Positions 1 through 5,872 of a DNA stretch of 6,686 bases are shown here, piece by piece. The notes under the pieces were generated by a model, which was not told where the DNA came from, did no database searches, and was given only the letters and a program-made list of their open reading frames with translations. Position 1 is the first letter of the stretch. Each line of letters starts with the position of its first letter. The DNA lies in the NCBI GenBank assembly GCA_023299965.1, contig JALZVN010000119.1, positions 1-6,686 on the forward strand, given 5' to 3'. The stretch comes from Saprospiraceae bacterium (GTDB taxonomy: Bacteria > Bacteroidota > Bacteroidia > Chitinophagales > Saprospiraceae). The position numbers and the translations under genes were made by a program.

Positions 1-45
1 ATTCGACTCATTCGACTCATTCGACTCATTCGACTCATTCGACTA
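1..45. repeat. 9-bp tandem repeat ATTCGACTC, cut by window edge
   Basis: Four exact copies of ATTCGACTC (1-36) are followed by a fifth that differs only in its last base (ATTCGACTA, 37-45). The array starts at base 1, so its true length is unknown. The unit is a multiple of three and reads as Ile-Arg-Leu in frame 1 on the + strand, in a frame that stays open to a stop at 157-159. It could be a simple-sequence tract in an intergenic region or the repetitive tail of a gene lying to the left. The unit is far too short, and has no spacers, for a CRISPR array. Confidence 0.9.
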
Positions 46-622
46 GGTTTGCCTGCGGAGCGTAAAACCAAAAACATACTAGCTATTCGATGTTTGCAAA
101 ATCGATTCAGTACACGTGTCAAGAACAAAGGAGCGGGTAAAAGGGAAGACCCTAGGTGATTTTGAAAGGTATTGAAGACGGTGAAATAGGGCGTATGATC
201 TAGGCTTAGGCTACAAAATAGAACATATGAACTTCGCCAACCTCAACCAAAAGAATCTTATTAGAGCTTGGTTTTGAAATTTAGTACATAATGAGGTAGA
301 ATTTTATAGTCACTTCTCAAACCAATTTTGTACCAATCAAATCTTGAATCTAATACATGCCTCCTCCTCTAATACAACTTTTTCCTTCTCATTCAACAAT
401 AGTGTTATTAACTAAAGCGGAATAAATATATTTTTTGATAATATATTTCGCACAATATTCTGTTACTTTCAGTAGGAAAAATGAAAAAATACGATAACAT
501 TTTGATTGTACTTTTATATCGCAATACAAGAAAGCTTCGGACTTGTTTTATAAATAGTCCTTCCCGCCAAGCGTAGATTGTCTTTTTTCTTAAAGATCCC
601 TCCTTTATAAATATTTAGCTGT
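46..622. other. Gene-less stretch with coding-like fragments
   Basis: No gene of normal length is visible. Frame 1 is open from the window edge to TGA at 157-159 (52 codons, basic: it includes KTKNILAIRC and KNKGAGKREDPR), so it may be the tail of a gene lying to the left. In frame 2, 185-274 is open for 30 codons and reads DLGLGYKIEHMNFANLNQKN in its middle, ending at TGA 275-277; it has no convincing start. These shifts of frame could be a decayed gene or chance. From 278 to 622 I see only AT-rich sequence, one inverted repeat (424-448), a GGACT/AGTCC hairpin (539-543 with 556-560) and the leader of the next gene. No clear TAnnTTTG promoter element was found for the gene at 623. Confidence 0.5.
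424..448. repeat. AT-rich perfect inverted repeat
   Basis: AAATATATT (424-432) and AATATATTT (440-448) are perfect reverse complements of nine bases, separated by TTTTGAT. The repeat lies about 175 bases upstream of the secreted-protein gene at 623. It could be a regulator-binding site or a weak hairpin. The arms have no G or C, so chance in AT-rich sequence is also plausible. Confidence 0.45.
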
Positions 623-2008
623 ATGAATATGACAAAAATAGAATTCTATTTGAGCTTGTTACTATTTTTAATTGCCCAATCGGTTTTATCTGCTCAGGAT
701 ATTCCACAAGAATGTTATCAATTTGATTCGGATGCGAACCCTTCATTTATTTGTGATGGAGTTTGCCCTGCTTGTGATGAATCTAGTTTTATTTTCACTT
801 TCAATCTATCTACTTTCTTTATAGGGGAGAATAACTATTATCTAACGCTAGACGACGGTACAATTCCACCTTTTCAAATTAACCTAAATTCATCTACTGG
901 TGGAGATGGTTTTAAGCAAGAGCCTAACGAAAATCCTTTTGGTTCACCAATATATTCTATCTCATATGTTTTATATGAAGGTTGTTACTCATTTAGAATT
1001 ACAGACATATTTGGAGATGGAGTATTTGATTCATTTGGAGATGGTTTTTTCTCTTTAGAAATAGATGGAGTGGAAGTACATTCAGGTACTAATTTCGGCA
1101 TTGAAGATGTATATGATTTTTGTCTAATGACAGAATCCTGTGAAGATGGTATTCAAAACGGTGATGAGACGGGTATAGACTGTGGGGGGGCATCTTGCGA
1201 ACCTTGTGTGACCTTAACTGCTACTTGCGAGGATGGTGTCCAGAATGGAGATGAACAAGGCATAGATTGTGGGGGAGCAATATGCAAACCTTGTGATTGT
1301 ATATTGAATCTTGTATACGATAATATTGTTTGTAATGACAACGGTACAGCAACACCAAACGATGACCTATTTACAGTAGATGTTACTTTGACTGGTGTTG
1401 GTAATAGTTATTTATGGAATGGGACACTTGGAAATCAACAAATGATTGGAAGATATGGCGTACCTACAACATTCGGTCCTTTCTTGACGAATTCAGGTAG
1501 CAATATTAGTGGCTGGTTTATGGATAATGACATCATGAATTGTGCAGTAGATGTTATAATTAAAGCTCCAAGTAATTGTTCAATTGATCCATGCATTGGT
1601 GAAAGCAACGAACCATGTTTTACTTGCTTTGATGGCATATTGAATGGCGAAGAAGAGTCTATTGACTGTGGAGGATTACATTGTGTACCTTGCAATTCTG
1701 TTAATGAGGGCTCCCCAATTTATAGTAATGATGTATTAGCAGAAGTTGACTTTCGACCTGAATCCCTTACGTTGTTCCCAAATCCTACGCAAGATATTCT
1801 TAATGTTTCATTTGTGAACGTATTGAATGAAAATGCAGAGATAAGTATTACAGATTTAAATGGCAATATCTTAAAACGTTTAAAGGTAGGTACTTCATAC
1901 AGTGAAAAAATGTCACTTGATGTATCCGAATATGCCTCAGGATTTTATTTTATTAATCTCAAAACAGAATCGAACTTTGAAAGTAAAAAATTTATAGTTG
2001 TAAAATAA
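623..2008 (+). CDS. Secreted cysteine-repeat protein with T9SS sorting domain
   Basis: This 461-residue protein is probably exported by Sec and then carried across the outer membrane by the type IX secretion system, to be released or anchored at the surface. Residues 1-24 are a signal peptide (hydrophobic LSLLLFLIAQSVL, likely cut after SA-24). Residues 120-168 contain a glycine/aspartate-rich segment (FRITDIFGDGVFDSFGDGFF) of a kind common in Bacteroidota surface proteins. Three 23-residue repeats of the form CxDGxxNGxExxxDCGGxxCxPC occupy 173-195, 202-224 and 335-357. Residues 226-320 form a probable beta-sandwich with the VCNDNGT motif often seen in this phylum. Residues 382-461 are the type A sorting domain, with FPNPT at 385-389, DLNGNIL at 411-417 and a lysine-rich end. 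No catalytic motif is visible, so adhesion or a structural role is more likely than an enzyme; this is inference. ATG 629 is an alternative start. A G7 run lies in the first repeat. The gene is monocistronic and followed by a terminator. Confidence 0.9.
   Translation: MNMTKIEFYLSLLLFLIAQSVLSAQDIPQECYQFDSDANPSFICDGVCPACDESSFIFTFNLSTFFIGENNYYLTLDDGTIPPFQINLNSSTGGDGFKQEPNENPFGSPIYSISYVLYEGCYSFRITDIFGDGVFDSFGDGFFSLEIDGVEVHSGTNFGIEDVYDFCLMTESCEDGIQNGDETGIDCGGASCEPCVTLTATCEDGVQNGDEQGIDCGGAICKPCDCILNLVYDNIVCNDNGTATPNDDLFTVDVTLTGVGNSYLWNGTLGNQQMIGRYGVPTTFGPFLTNSGSNISGWFMDNDIMNCAVDVIIKAPSNCSIDPCIGESNEPCFTCFDGILNGEEESIDCGGLHCVPCNSVNEGSPIYSNDVLAEVDFRPESLTLFPNPTQDILNVSFVNVLNENAEISITDLNGNILKRLKVGTSYSEKMSLDVSEYASGFYFINLKTESNFESKKFIVVK
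1139..1693 (+). repeat. Three coding copies of a 23-residue Cys repeat
   Basis: Copies lie at 1139-1207, 1226-1294 and 1625-1693, each encoding four cysteines and the core DG-x2-NG-x-E-x3-DCGG. Copies 1 and 2 share 19 of 23 residues, yet 9 of those 19 identical residues use different codons. The protein pattern has therefore been kept while the DNA diverged, which points to an old duplication under selection rather than a recent expansion. The third copy, more diverged (FDGILNGEEESIDCGG), sits after a separate domain. The four cysteines probably form two disulfides, and the acidic core may bind calcium; both are inferences. Confidence 0.85.
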
Positions 2009-2026
2009 GTGCTTATTTGAAACATG

Positions 2027-2063
2027 AAAAAGCCTTGACAATATATTTGTCAAGGCTTTTTTT
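2027..2063 (+). terminator. Strong intrinsic terminator
   Basis: AAAAAGCCTTGACA (2027-2040) pairs perfectly with TGTCAAGGCTTTTT (2048-2061), a 14-bp stem around a 7-base loop, running into a T tract ending at 2063. It begins 18 bases after the stop of the secreted-protein gene. The flanking A and T tracts mean it could also act on leftward transcription, though the leftward gene cluster ends well before it. Confidence 0.9.
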
Positions 2064-2183
2064 ATGTTCAAGATTATAAGTTGAAGAGTATCTATAGTAT
2101 CACAATTTTGACTCTATGATTATCCTCTGTTCGTCGATGGTAGTCAAAAAAAACTGTTTGTAGTTCTTACCTATCACAAGTGT

Positions 2184-2212
2184 TTATAGCTTACCAGCTA
2201 TAATTTTTTTTT
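2184..2212 (+). terminator. Possible second terminator, hairpin plus T9
   Basis: TTATAGC (2184-2190) pairs with GCTATAA (2197-2203) around a 6-base loop, followed directly by nine T residues (2204-2212). The geometry is that of a rightward intrinsic terminator, but the stem has only two G-C pairs and would be weak. It sits between convergent genes and could serve as backup to the stronger terminator upstream. Confidence 0.45.
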
Positions 2213-2213
2213 C

Positions 2214-2247
2214 AAAAAGAGCGTTCATAGCTCAAAAGCGCTAGCGC
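2214..2247 (-). terminator. Weak candidate terminator of the leftward cluster
   Basis: Read on the minus strand, GAGC and GCTC (2233-2230 with 2222-2219) can form a 4-bp stem around a 7-base loop, followed by TTTTT (2218-2214). The self-complementary GCGCTAGCGC (2238-2247) overlaps the stop codon of the transglycosylase gene and is followed by TTTT. Neither makes a convincing hairpin alone, but the position just past the last leftward gene is right. Confidence 0.25.
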
Positions 2248-3170
2248 CTCGGTACCTGAATAAAATACTCCTTCTTTCCAGACATCGTAACCTTACTATC
2301 CAATAACCATGGATTGTAAACTTTTAGAAGACGATAAGAAAGACCATTATTGAGCGCTACATTTTTGATGTCTAGCACGCCTTCTTCCTTGTAGCTGATA
2401 TCGATCATGTCCGCATGCGGAGCATACTTCTGAGATTCTTCGATCTGAAAACCAAATCGAGTTGGGTCACTCAAGATGGACTTCAACGCTAAAATACGAA
2501 ATACATATCGACCCGTCTCTTCGTTGAGATTGATGTCATAATAAGAGCGCATCCCTTGCTGAGATAAATTTTCTGAGATTCTACGACTACCTGCATTATA
2601 GGCAGCAGCAGCTAAGGTCCAAGATCCTAATTTGTTTTTTTGCTTTTTGAGATACTTGCAGGCAGCCTTAGTCGCTTTTTCTAAATGATAACGCTCATCT
2701 ACTTCGTCATTTATTTCTAAACCATATTCCTTACCAGTAGATTTCAGAAACTGCCAAAAACCTTTAGCGCCTGCACCAGAAGTAGCATTGCGCAAACCAC
2801 TTTCTGCCACAGCTAAATATTTGAAATCATCCGGTACACCTTCTTCAGATAGTATGCGTTCAATTACCGGAAAGAAACGATTAGACAATTTTATATTTTG
2901 TACCGTAGCACTATGCCAATAGCTATTGACAAGCAACTCTCTATCTAGTCTTTCGCGAACATCAAAAATTTCTGTAGGTACTTTCTCTTCAGCAAAATAG
3001 AAATTGTTATCCAATGTAATGGCCTTGATGATCTGAGGTAAGCTTTGAGTCGTAGCCGTTTCTTCATGCTTAGAATCTATGCTGCCCGGGGTAGCACTGT
3101 ATGAAGAAAAGACCGCACTACTAAAAAACGCACCGAGGCAAAAGACGAAAATTGAAAGTATCTTATTCAT
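2241..3170 (-). CDS. MltD-like lytic transglycosylase (SLT domain)
   Basis: This enzyme family cleaves the MurNAc-GlcNAc bond of peptidoglycan in the periplasm, forming 1,6-anhydro ends, for wall turnover. I chose ATG at 3170 (309 residues): the frame stays open upstream only to a TTG, and the ATG puts a signal peptide (NKILSIFVFCLGAFFSSAVF) at the very N-terminus. The SLT domain spans about residues 90-230. It has the catalytic Glu123 in AESGLRN, the GAGAKGFWQF motif at 132-141 and AYNAG at 190-194, all intact. Residues 253-307 resemble a degenerate LysM-like tail (LKVYNPWLLDSKVT), as in other Bacteroidota MltD-type proteins; full LysM repeats are absent, so it is shorter than E. coli MltD. 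A cysteine in the signal peptide does not form a good lipobox. It is the last gene of the leftward cluster, 164 bases after the DUF2480 gene, and may have its own promoter. Confidence 0.93.
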   Translation of the reverse strand: MNKILSIFVFCLGAFFSSAVFSSYSATPGSIDSKHEETATTQSLPQIIKAITLDNNFYFAEEKVPTEIFDVRERLDRELLVNSYWHSATVQNIKLSNRFFPVIERILSEEGVPDDFKYLAVAESGLRNATSGAGAKGFWQFLKSTGKEYGLEINDEVDERYHLEKATKAACKYLKKQKNKLGSWTLAAAAYNAGSRRISENLSQQGMRSYYDINLNEETGRYVFRILALKSILSDPTRFGFQIEESQKYAPHADMIDISYKEEGVLDIKNVALNNGLSYRLLKVYNPWLLDSKVTMSGKKEYFIQVPRR

Positions 3171-3231
3171 TAGAATGATATTTTTGACAAGCACCAATTG
3201 ATGGCGCTAGAATATGTAACTCGATAAACAA

Positions 3232-3261
3232 TTGCTATAGTATAACTATATAAAGAGCAAA
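3232..3261 (-). promoter_or_regulatory. Tentative promoter with palindrome, upstream of transglycosylase
   Basis: On the minus strand a TTTG (3261-3258) is followed 18 bases later by TATAGCAA (3239-3232). This matches the spacing and the TA of the Bacteroidota promoter pattern but not the downstream TTTG. A perfect palindrome, TATAGT-ATA-ACTATA (3236-3250), lies within the spacer and overlaps the -7 position. It is about 65 bases upstream of the chosen ATG. The case for a separate promoter rests mainly on the 164-base gap. Confidence 0.25.
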
Positions 3262-3334
3262 TGGCGTGTAATTGGTCTGTGAGATATTATTTCATATACG
3301 GACGCATGCCTATTAATGGTACGTCAATAATGAA

Positions 3335-3850
3335 TTAAACCTTTCTTGGTCTCTTGAAGATAGGCACCGTCGAGCAGGGCTCACCATACATAATGCTTTG
3401 AGCAAAAGGTTTTAGCTTTTCAGTTATTTCCATATAGGCCAAAGTAGGTACAGGTTTGTTACTACACCCTTTGATGACAATTCGTTTGTCCTGATATTGA
3501 GTATAGTCTATCTTGTTGAGCAGCTGTTTGTAGTAATAGGTGAGATAATCTTGCTTAGTACCTTGAAACAAGTCACTAGCAATACCACTACAGTAAGAGC
3601 TCACCAGCATATAAGCCCAAGTCGGTATGATCGCATCTGTGGAGCAAAATAGGGTAACCACCTTACCTTCGTACTGCTGCCAATCGTGTTCCTTTAGCGC
3701 TGCTCTGAAATCCTTCTCTTTTAATATAAGCTCCTTAAATAGATATCCCTTCAAGTCGAAGTCAATGACTTCGTTGGTTGGAAAATATTCTTCCAAATTA
3801 ATAGTGATGATACCACTATTGGCTACTCGATTGACTAATGGTTTTTCCAT
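3335..3850 (-). CDS. DUF2480 family protein
   Basis: This 171-residue protein matches my memory of DUF2480, a Bacteroidota family of unknown function, along its whole length. Recognisable blocks are LILKEKDFR (41-49), CSTDAIIPTWAYML (69-82), KRIVIKGCSNKPVP (122-135) and YGEPCSTVPIFK (155-166). There is no signal peptide or membrane segment, so it is cytoplasmic. Cys69, Cys129 and Cys159 sit in the conserved blocks and could bind a metal or act in redox chemistry; that is inference. Residues 56-97 and 115-156 align with each other without gaps at an offset of 59, sharing 11 identities, which suggests an internal duplication. The start ATG lies only 11 bases after the scpB stop, so the two are probably co-transcribed and perhaps translationally coupled. 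No function can be stated. Confidence 0.92.
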   Translation of the reverse strand: MEKPLVNRVANSGIITINLEEYFPTNEVIDFDLKGYLFKELILKEKDFRAALKEHDWQQYEGKVVTLFCSTDAIIPTWAYMLVSSYCSGIASDLFQGTKQDYLTYYYKQLLNKIDYTQYQDKRIVIKGCSNKPVPTLAYMEITEKLKPFAQSIMYGEPCSTVPIFKRPRKV

Positions 3851-3861
3851 TGATGTATTTA

Positions 3862-4560
3862 TTATTCTTCCTCTGTAGCAGAATGTTGGAGTGCCTCCAG
3901 ATCTGCTATAGTCGACGCCAAGTCGGCGGCTACTATTTCAAAACGTTCCTCATCCACATCTGGTTCTCCAGCATTACCTTGGACAGGATTCACTTCTTCT
4001 ATAGGAGCGGCTTCTCCAACTACGTTTTCAGTAGTTACGAAGTCTTTCAATTTTGGTAAGTCATTGATAGATTTTAGACCAAAGTAGTCCATAAATTTAT
4101 CATTGGTGCCATATAGAAGTGGCTTACCAGGACCATCGCTACGTCCTACGATTTCTACAATCTCTTTTTCTAGGAGTTTTTGTAAACTATAGTCTGCACT
4201 CACGCCTCTGATCTTCTCCATTTCTGGTTTAGATACAGGTTGTTTGTAGGCAATGATACTTAAGGTCTCGATGGCAGCTCGGCTCAGTCTCTTCTTAGTG
4301 GTCAACTTGAGATAGGCGCCAACCGTATTATGAAAAGCAGGCTTGGTCAAAAACTGAAACCCATTGGATATTTCGACAAGCTCCATTGCAAAATCCGGAG
4401 ACTGATATTTTTCTTGTAAGGTCACAATGGACGATGCGATTTGCTCTTCTTCAAACTGCGCCTCCATAGCATTGTCTAAGCTCGTTTTGATGTCTTTAGA
4501 GCTAATTGGCTTTTCAGCCACGAATATCAAACTCTCAATATGCTGTGCTAGCAAATCCAT
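3862..4560 (-). CDS. scpB: Segregation and condensation protein B
   Basis: ScpB is the kite subunit that, with ScpA and the Smc ATPase, forms the bacterial condensin that organises and segregates the nucleoid. I start it at the ATG at 4560 (232 residues); the frame runs upstream only to a TTG at 4584. Two winged-helix domains cover about residues 1-165. Signature blocks are LSRAAIETLSIIAYKQP (92-108), EMEKIRGV (113-120) and the GPGKPLLYGT...FMDYFGL stretch ending near 162. A poorly conserved acidic tail of about 65 residues follows, ending ATEEE; such tails occur in Bacteroidota ScpB but its role is unknown. scpA, the usual neighbour in many bacteria, is absent from the window. The gene is preceded by a membrane-protein gene and followed after 11 bases by the DUF2480 gene, indicating an operon. 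Confidence 0.95.
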   Translation of the reverse strand: MDLLAQHIESLIFVAEKPISSKDIKTSLDNAMEAQFEEEQIASSIVTLQEKYQSPDFAMELVEISNGFQFLTKPAFHNTVGAYLKLTTKKRLSRAAIETLSIIAYKQPVSKPEMEKIRGVSADYSLQKLLEKEIVEIVGRSDGPGKPLLYGTNDKFMDYFGLKSINDLPKLKDFVTTENVVGEAAPIEEVNPVQGNAGEPDVDEERFEIVAADLASTIADLEALQHSATEEE

Positions 4561-4596
4561 AATTGTATTATTTATTGGTCTCAAAGTTACTAATTC

Positions 4597-5448
4597 CTAT
4601 TCGCACTTAGCAGATAATCGTTCAATATATGGAGCACTATTTACAAGCTTAGCATAGCCCTTGCGGTTGAATTGTAGGTTTTTGTCCTGGGGCGTTTTTT
4701 TATTTAGATATTGAATCATTCCAAGATAGCCACCGACTTCATAGATGATCTCTACTAGACAGGAGCAGTCTAATTTATTTTCTTGATCACTTAGGCAAGC
4801 CTTCATACTCGTCTTTTGGATCTTTTCTACCTGATTTTTAGTCGGTTGTACAAAGTACACCTCACTTATTTGTGGCTTATTAGGTAGATATTTTACCATA
4901 TATTCATCTCCATCTTGGACTGGAAACTGTTTGTTTGAAGCCTTGACGCGATAGACCTCCTGATCTACTATATAGTTATAGGTAAATTTGCTGTCACCAG
5001 CTGTAAAGATTTTTGCCTTGGTATACAAGCCTCGATTGGCTAAGGCTGCAATAGACACATCATCTTTAGTTTTGTACCATTCAGAACGAAACAGGAATAC
5101 TGTGGCTAAGACAATCGCAAATATCAAGGCCGCAAAAAACGTTAAGGACTGCAGTCCCATTTTTGCACGTTCTTTTTTTCTGGCAGCGTTGAGGGGCGTT
5201 TTGACCTCCTCGTTGATTTCCATGGTATACTCAAAGTGGTCATCATGACGGATGATATTCAATTCTATCAGCTCTTCATCAATAAATAAAGAGTACTGCT
5301 TGCTCTCCATCACCTTGAAGTCAATACTTGTAATCTTGCCGTTGATATGGATAAGTACATGACCTGTTCTGGCACCATGAAGCAGACCTACCTTATGGAT
5401 TTTACCCCTTTGGTCCAAATGATTCCAATGAAATTGCTTCATGCCCAT
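4597..5448 (-). CDS. Uncharacterised single-pass membrane protein, DUF3592-like
   Basis: This 283-residue protein is not one I can name. Residues 1-87 form a beta-rich soluble domain (GLLHGARTGHVLIHINGKI, then DEELIELNIIRHDD). A basic stretch (ARKKERAKMG, 89-98) precedes one membrane helix at about 99-120. By the positive-inside rule the N-domain is cytoplasmic and residues 121-283 are periplasmic. Residues 137-198 resemble DUF3592: a short strand-rich module ending GDEYMVKYLPNKPQISEV, where GDxxxVxYxPxxP is typical. The C-terminal part has Cys218, Cys228, Cys230 and Cys282, possible disulfide partners. ATG at 5442 (MKQFHW) is an equally good start. It heads the leftward cluster, its stop lying 36 bases before the scpB ATG, and is divergent from the zinc-finger gene. 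The N-domain faintly recalls FAIM-type beta-sandwiches; I give this little weight. Confidence 0.85.
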   Translation of the reverse strand: MGMKQFHWNHLDQRGKIHKVGLLHGARTGHVLIHINGKITSIDFKVMESKQYSLFIDEELIELNIIRHDDHFEYTMEINEEVKTPLNAARKKERAKMGLQSLTFFAALIFAIVLATVFLFRSEWYKTKDDVSIAALANRGLYTKAKIFTAGDSKFTYNYIVDQEVYRVKASNKQFPVQDGDEYMVKYLPNKPQISEVYFVQPTKNQVEKIQKTSMKACLSDQENKLDCSCLVEIIYEVGGYLGMIQYLNKKTPQDKNLQFNRKGYAKLVNSAPYIERLSAKCE

Positions 5449-5530
5449 GTCAGCAATATGAGTTTATAAGTAAACTACTTGTTATTATTAAAACGTAACT
5501 TAATGCCAATCGTTAAAAAAAAATCAATAG
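5449..5530. promoter_or_regulatory. Divergent intergenic region with inverted repeat
   Basis: These 82 bases must hold start signals for both the leftward scpB cluster and the rightward zinc-finger gene. AGTTTA-TAAG-TAAACT (5461-5476) is a perfect 6-bp inverted repeat 12 bases upstream of the leftward start at 5448, and could be an operator or a leader hairpin. No clear TAnnTTTG element is seen on either strand. The run of nine A residues just before the rightward ATG is the usual A-rich initiation region of this phylum in place of a Shine-Dalgarno site. Confidence 0.45.
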
Positions 5531-5872
5531 ATGATAGATTCTACCGAAAAAAAGGCTCTGATGGCTAAAATTAACGAAAAAATAGCTCAAGCAGAAAAAG
5601 AAATTGAGCACCTGGAAGATGTTACCAAACCAATCTCTCCGGAGAATTCTATAGGGCGAGTATCTCGTATGGACGCCATCAACAACAAAAGTGTAGCGGA
5701 AGCAGCCCTGAGATCCTCCAGGAAAAAACTTAACAAGCTCCGACTTGCTTTGACCAAGATAGACGATTCCGGCTTTGGTATCTGCAAGATGTGCAAAGAA
5801 CCCATACCCTCACCTCGTTTGATGTTTATGCCAGAAAGTACGCGCTGCGTCAGATGCGCCGATAAGAGATGA
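5531..5872 (+). CDS. DksA/TraR-family C4 zinc-finger protein
   Basis: Members of this family bind in the secondary channel of RNA polymerase and alter promoter response, in some cases together with (p)ppGpp. At 113 residues it is shorter than E. coli DksA (151) and matches the small Bacteroidota type. Residues 1-30 and 55-80 are charged helices likely to pair as a coiled coil. The connecting tip contains ENSIGRVSRMDAINNKSVAE (38-57), in which Asp48-Ala49 may correspond to the acidic tip residues of DksA; this is inference. The zinc finger is complete: Cys85-x2-Cys88-x17-Cys106-x2-Cys109. The ATG at 5531 is preceded by an A-rich leader. The gene appears monocistronic. A different Bacteroidota DksA-like protein is usually encoded next to lspA; no lspA is present here. 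Confidence 0.93.
   Translation: MIDSTEKKALMAKINEKIAQAEKEIEHLEDVTKPISPENSIGRVSRMDAINNKSVAEAALRSSRKKLNKLRLALTKIDDSGFGICKMCKEPIPSPRLMFMPESTRCVRCADKR

Noticed and set aside
1..45. Short repeats considered as a CRISPR array
   Set aside because: The 9-base units are directly adjacent, with no spacers.
500..523. TTTTG followed by TATCGCAA as a promoter for the secreted-protein gene
   Set aside because: The gap is only 11 bases and the -7 element does not match TAnnTTTG.
598..606. AAAGGAGGG on the minus strand, a strong Shine-Dalgarno-like sequence
   Set aside because: No start codon with a usable frame follows on the minus strand, and the phylum makes little use of such sites.
1153..1695. Two minus-strand frames of 62 and 86 codons opposite the secreted-protein gene
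   Set aside because: They mirror the Cys repeats of the + strand gene and contain the same repeated pattern in reverse; there is no signal for translation.
3171..3197. Longer transglycosylase start at a TTG codon
   Set aside because: It would place nine residues before a normal signal peptide that begins cleanly at the ATG at 3170.
4561..4584. Longer scpB start at a TTG codon
   Set aside because: The ATG at 4560 gives the usual ScpB N-terminus (MDLLAQHIESLIF), and the eight extra residues have no family support.
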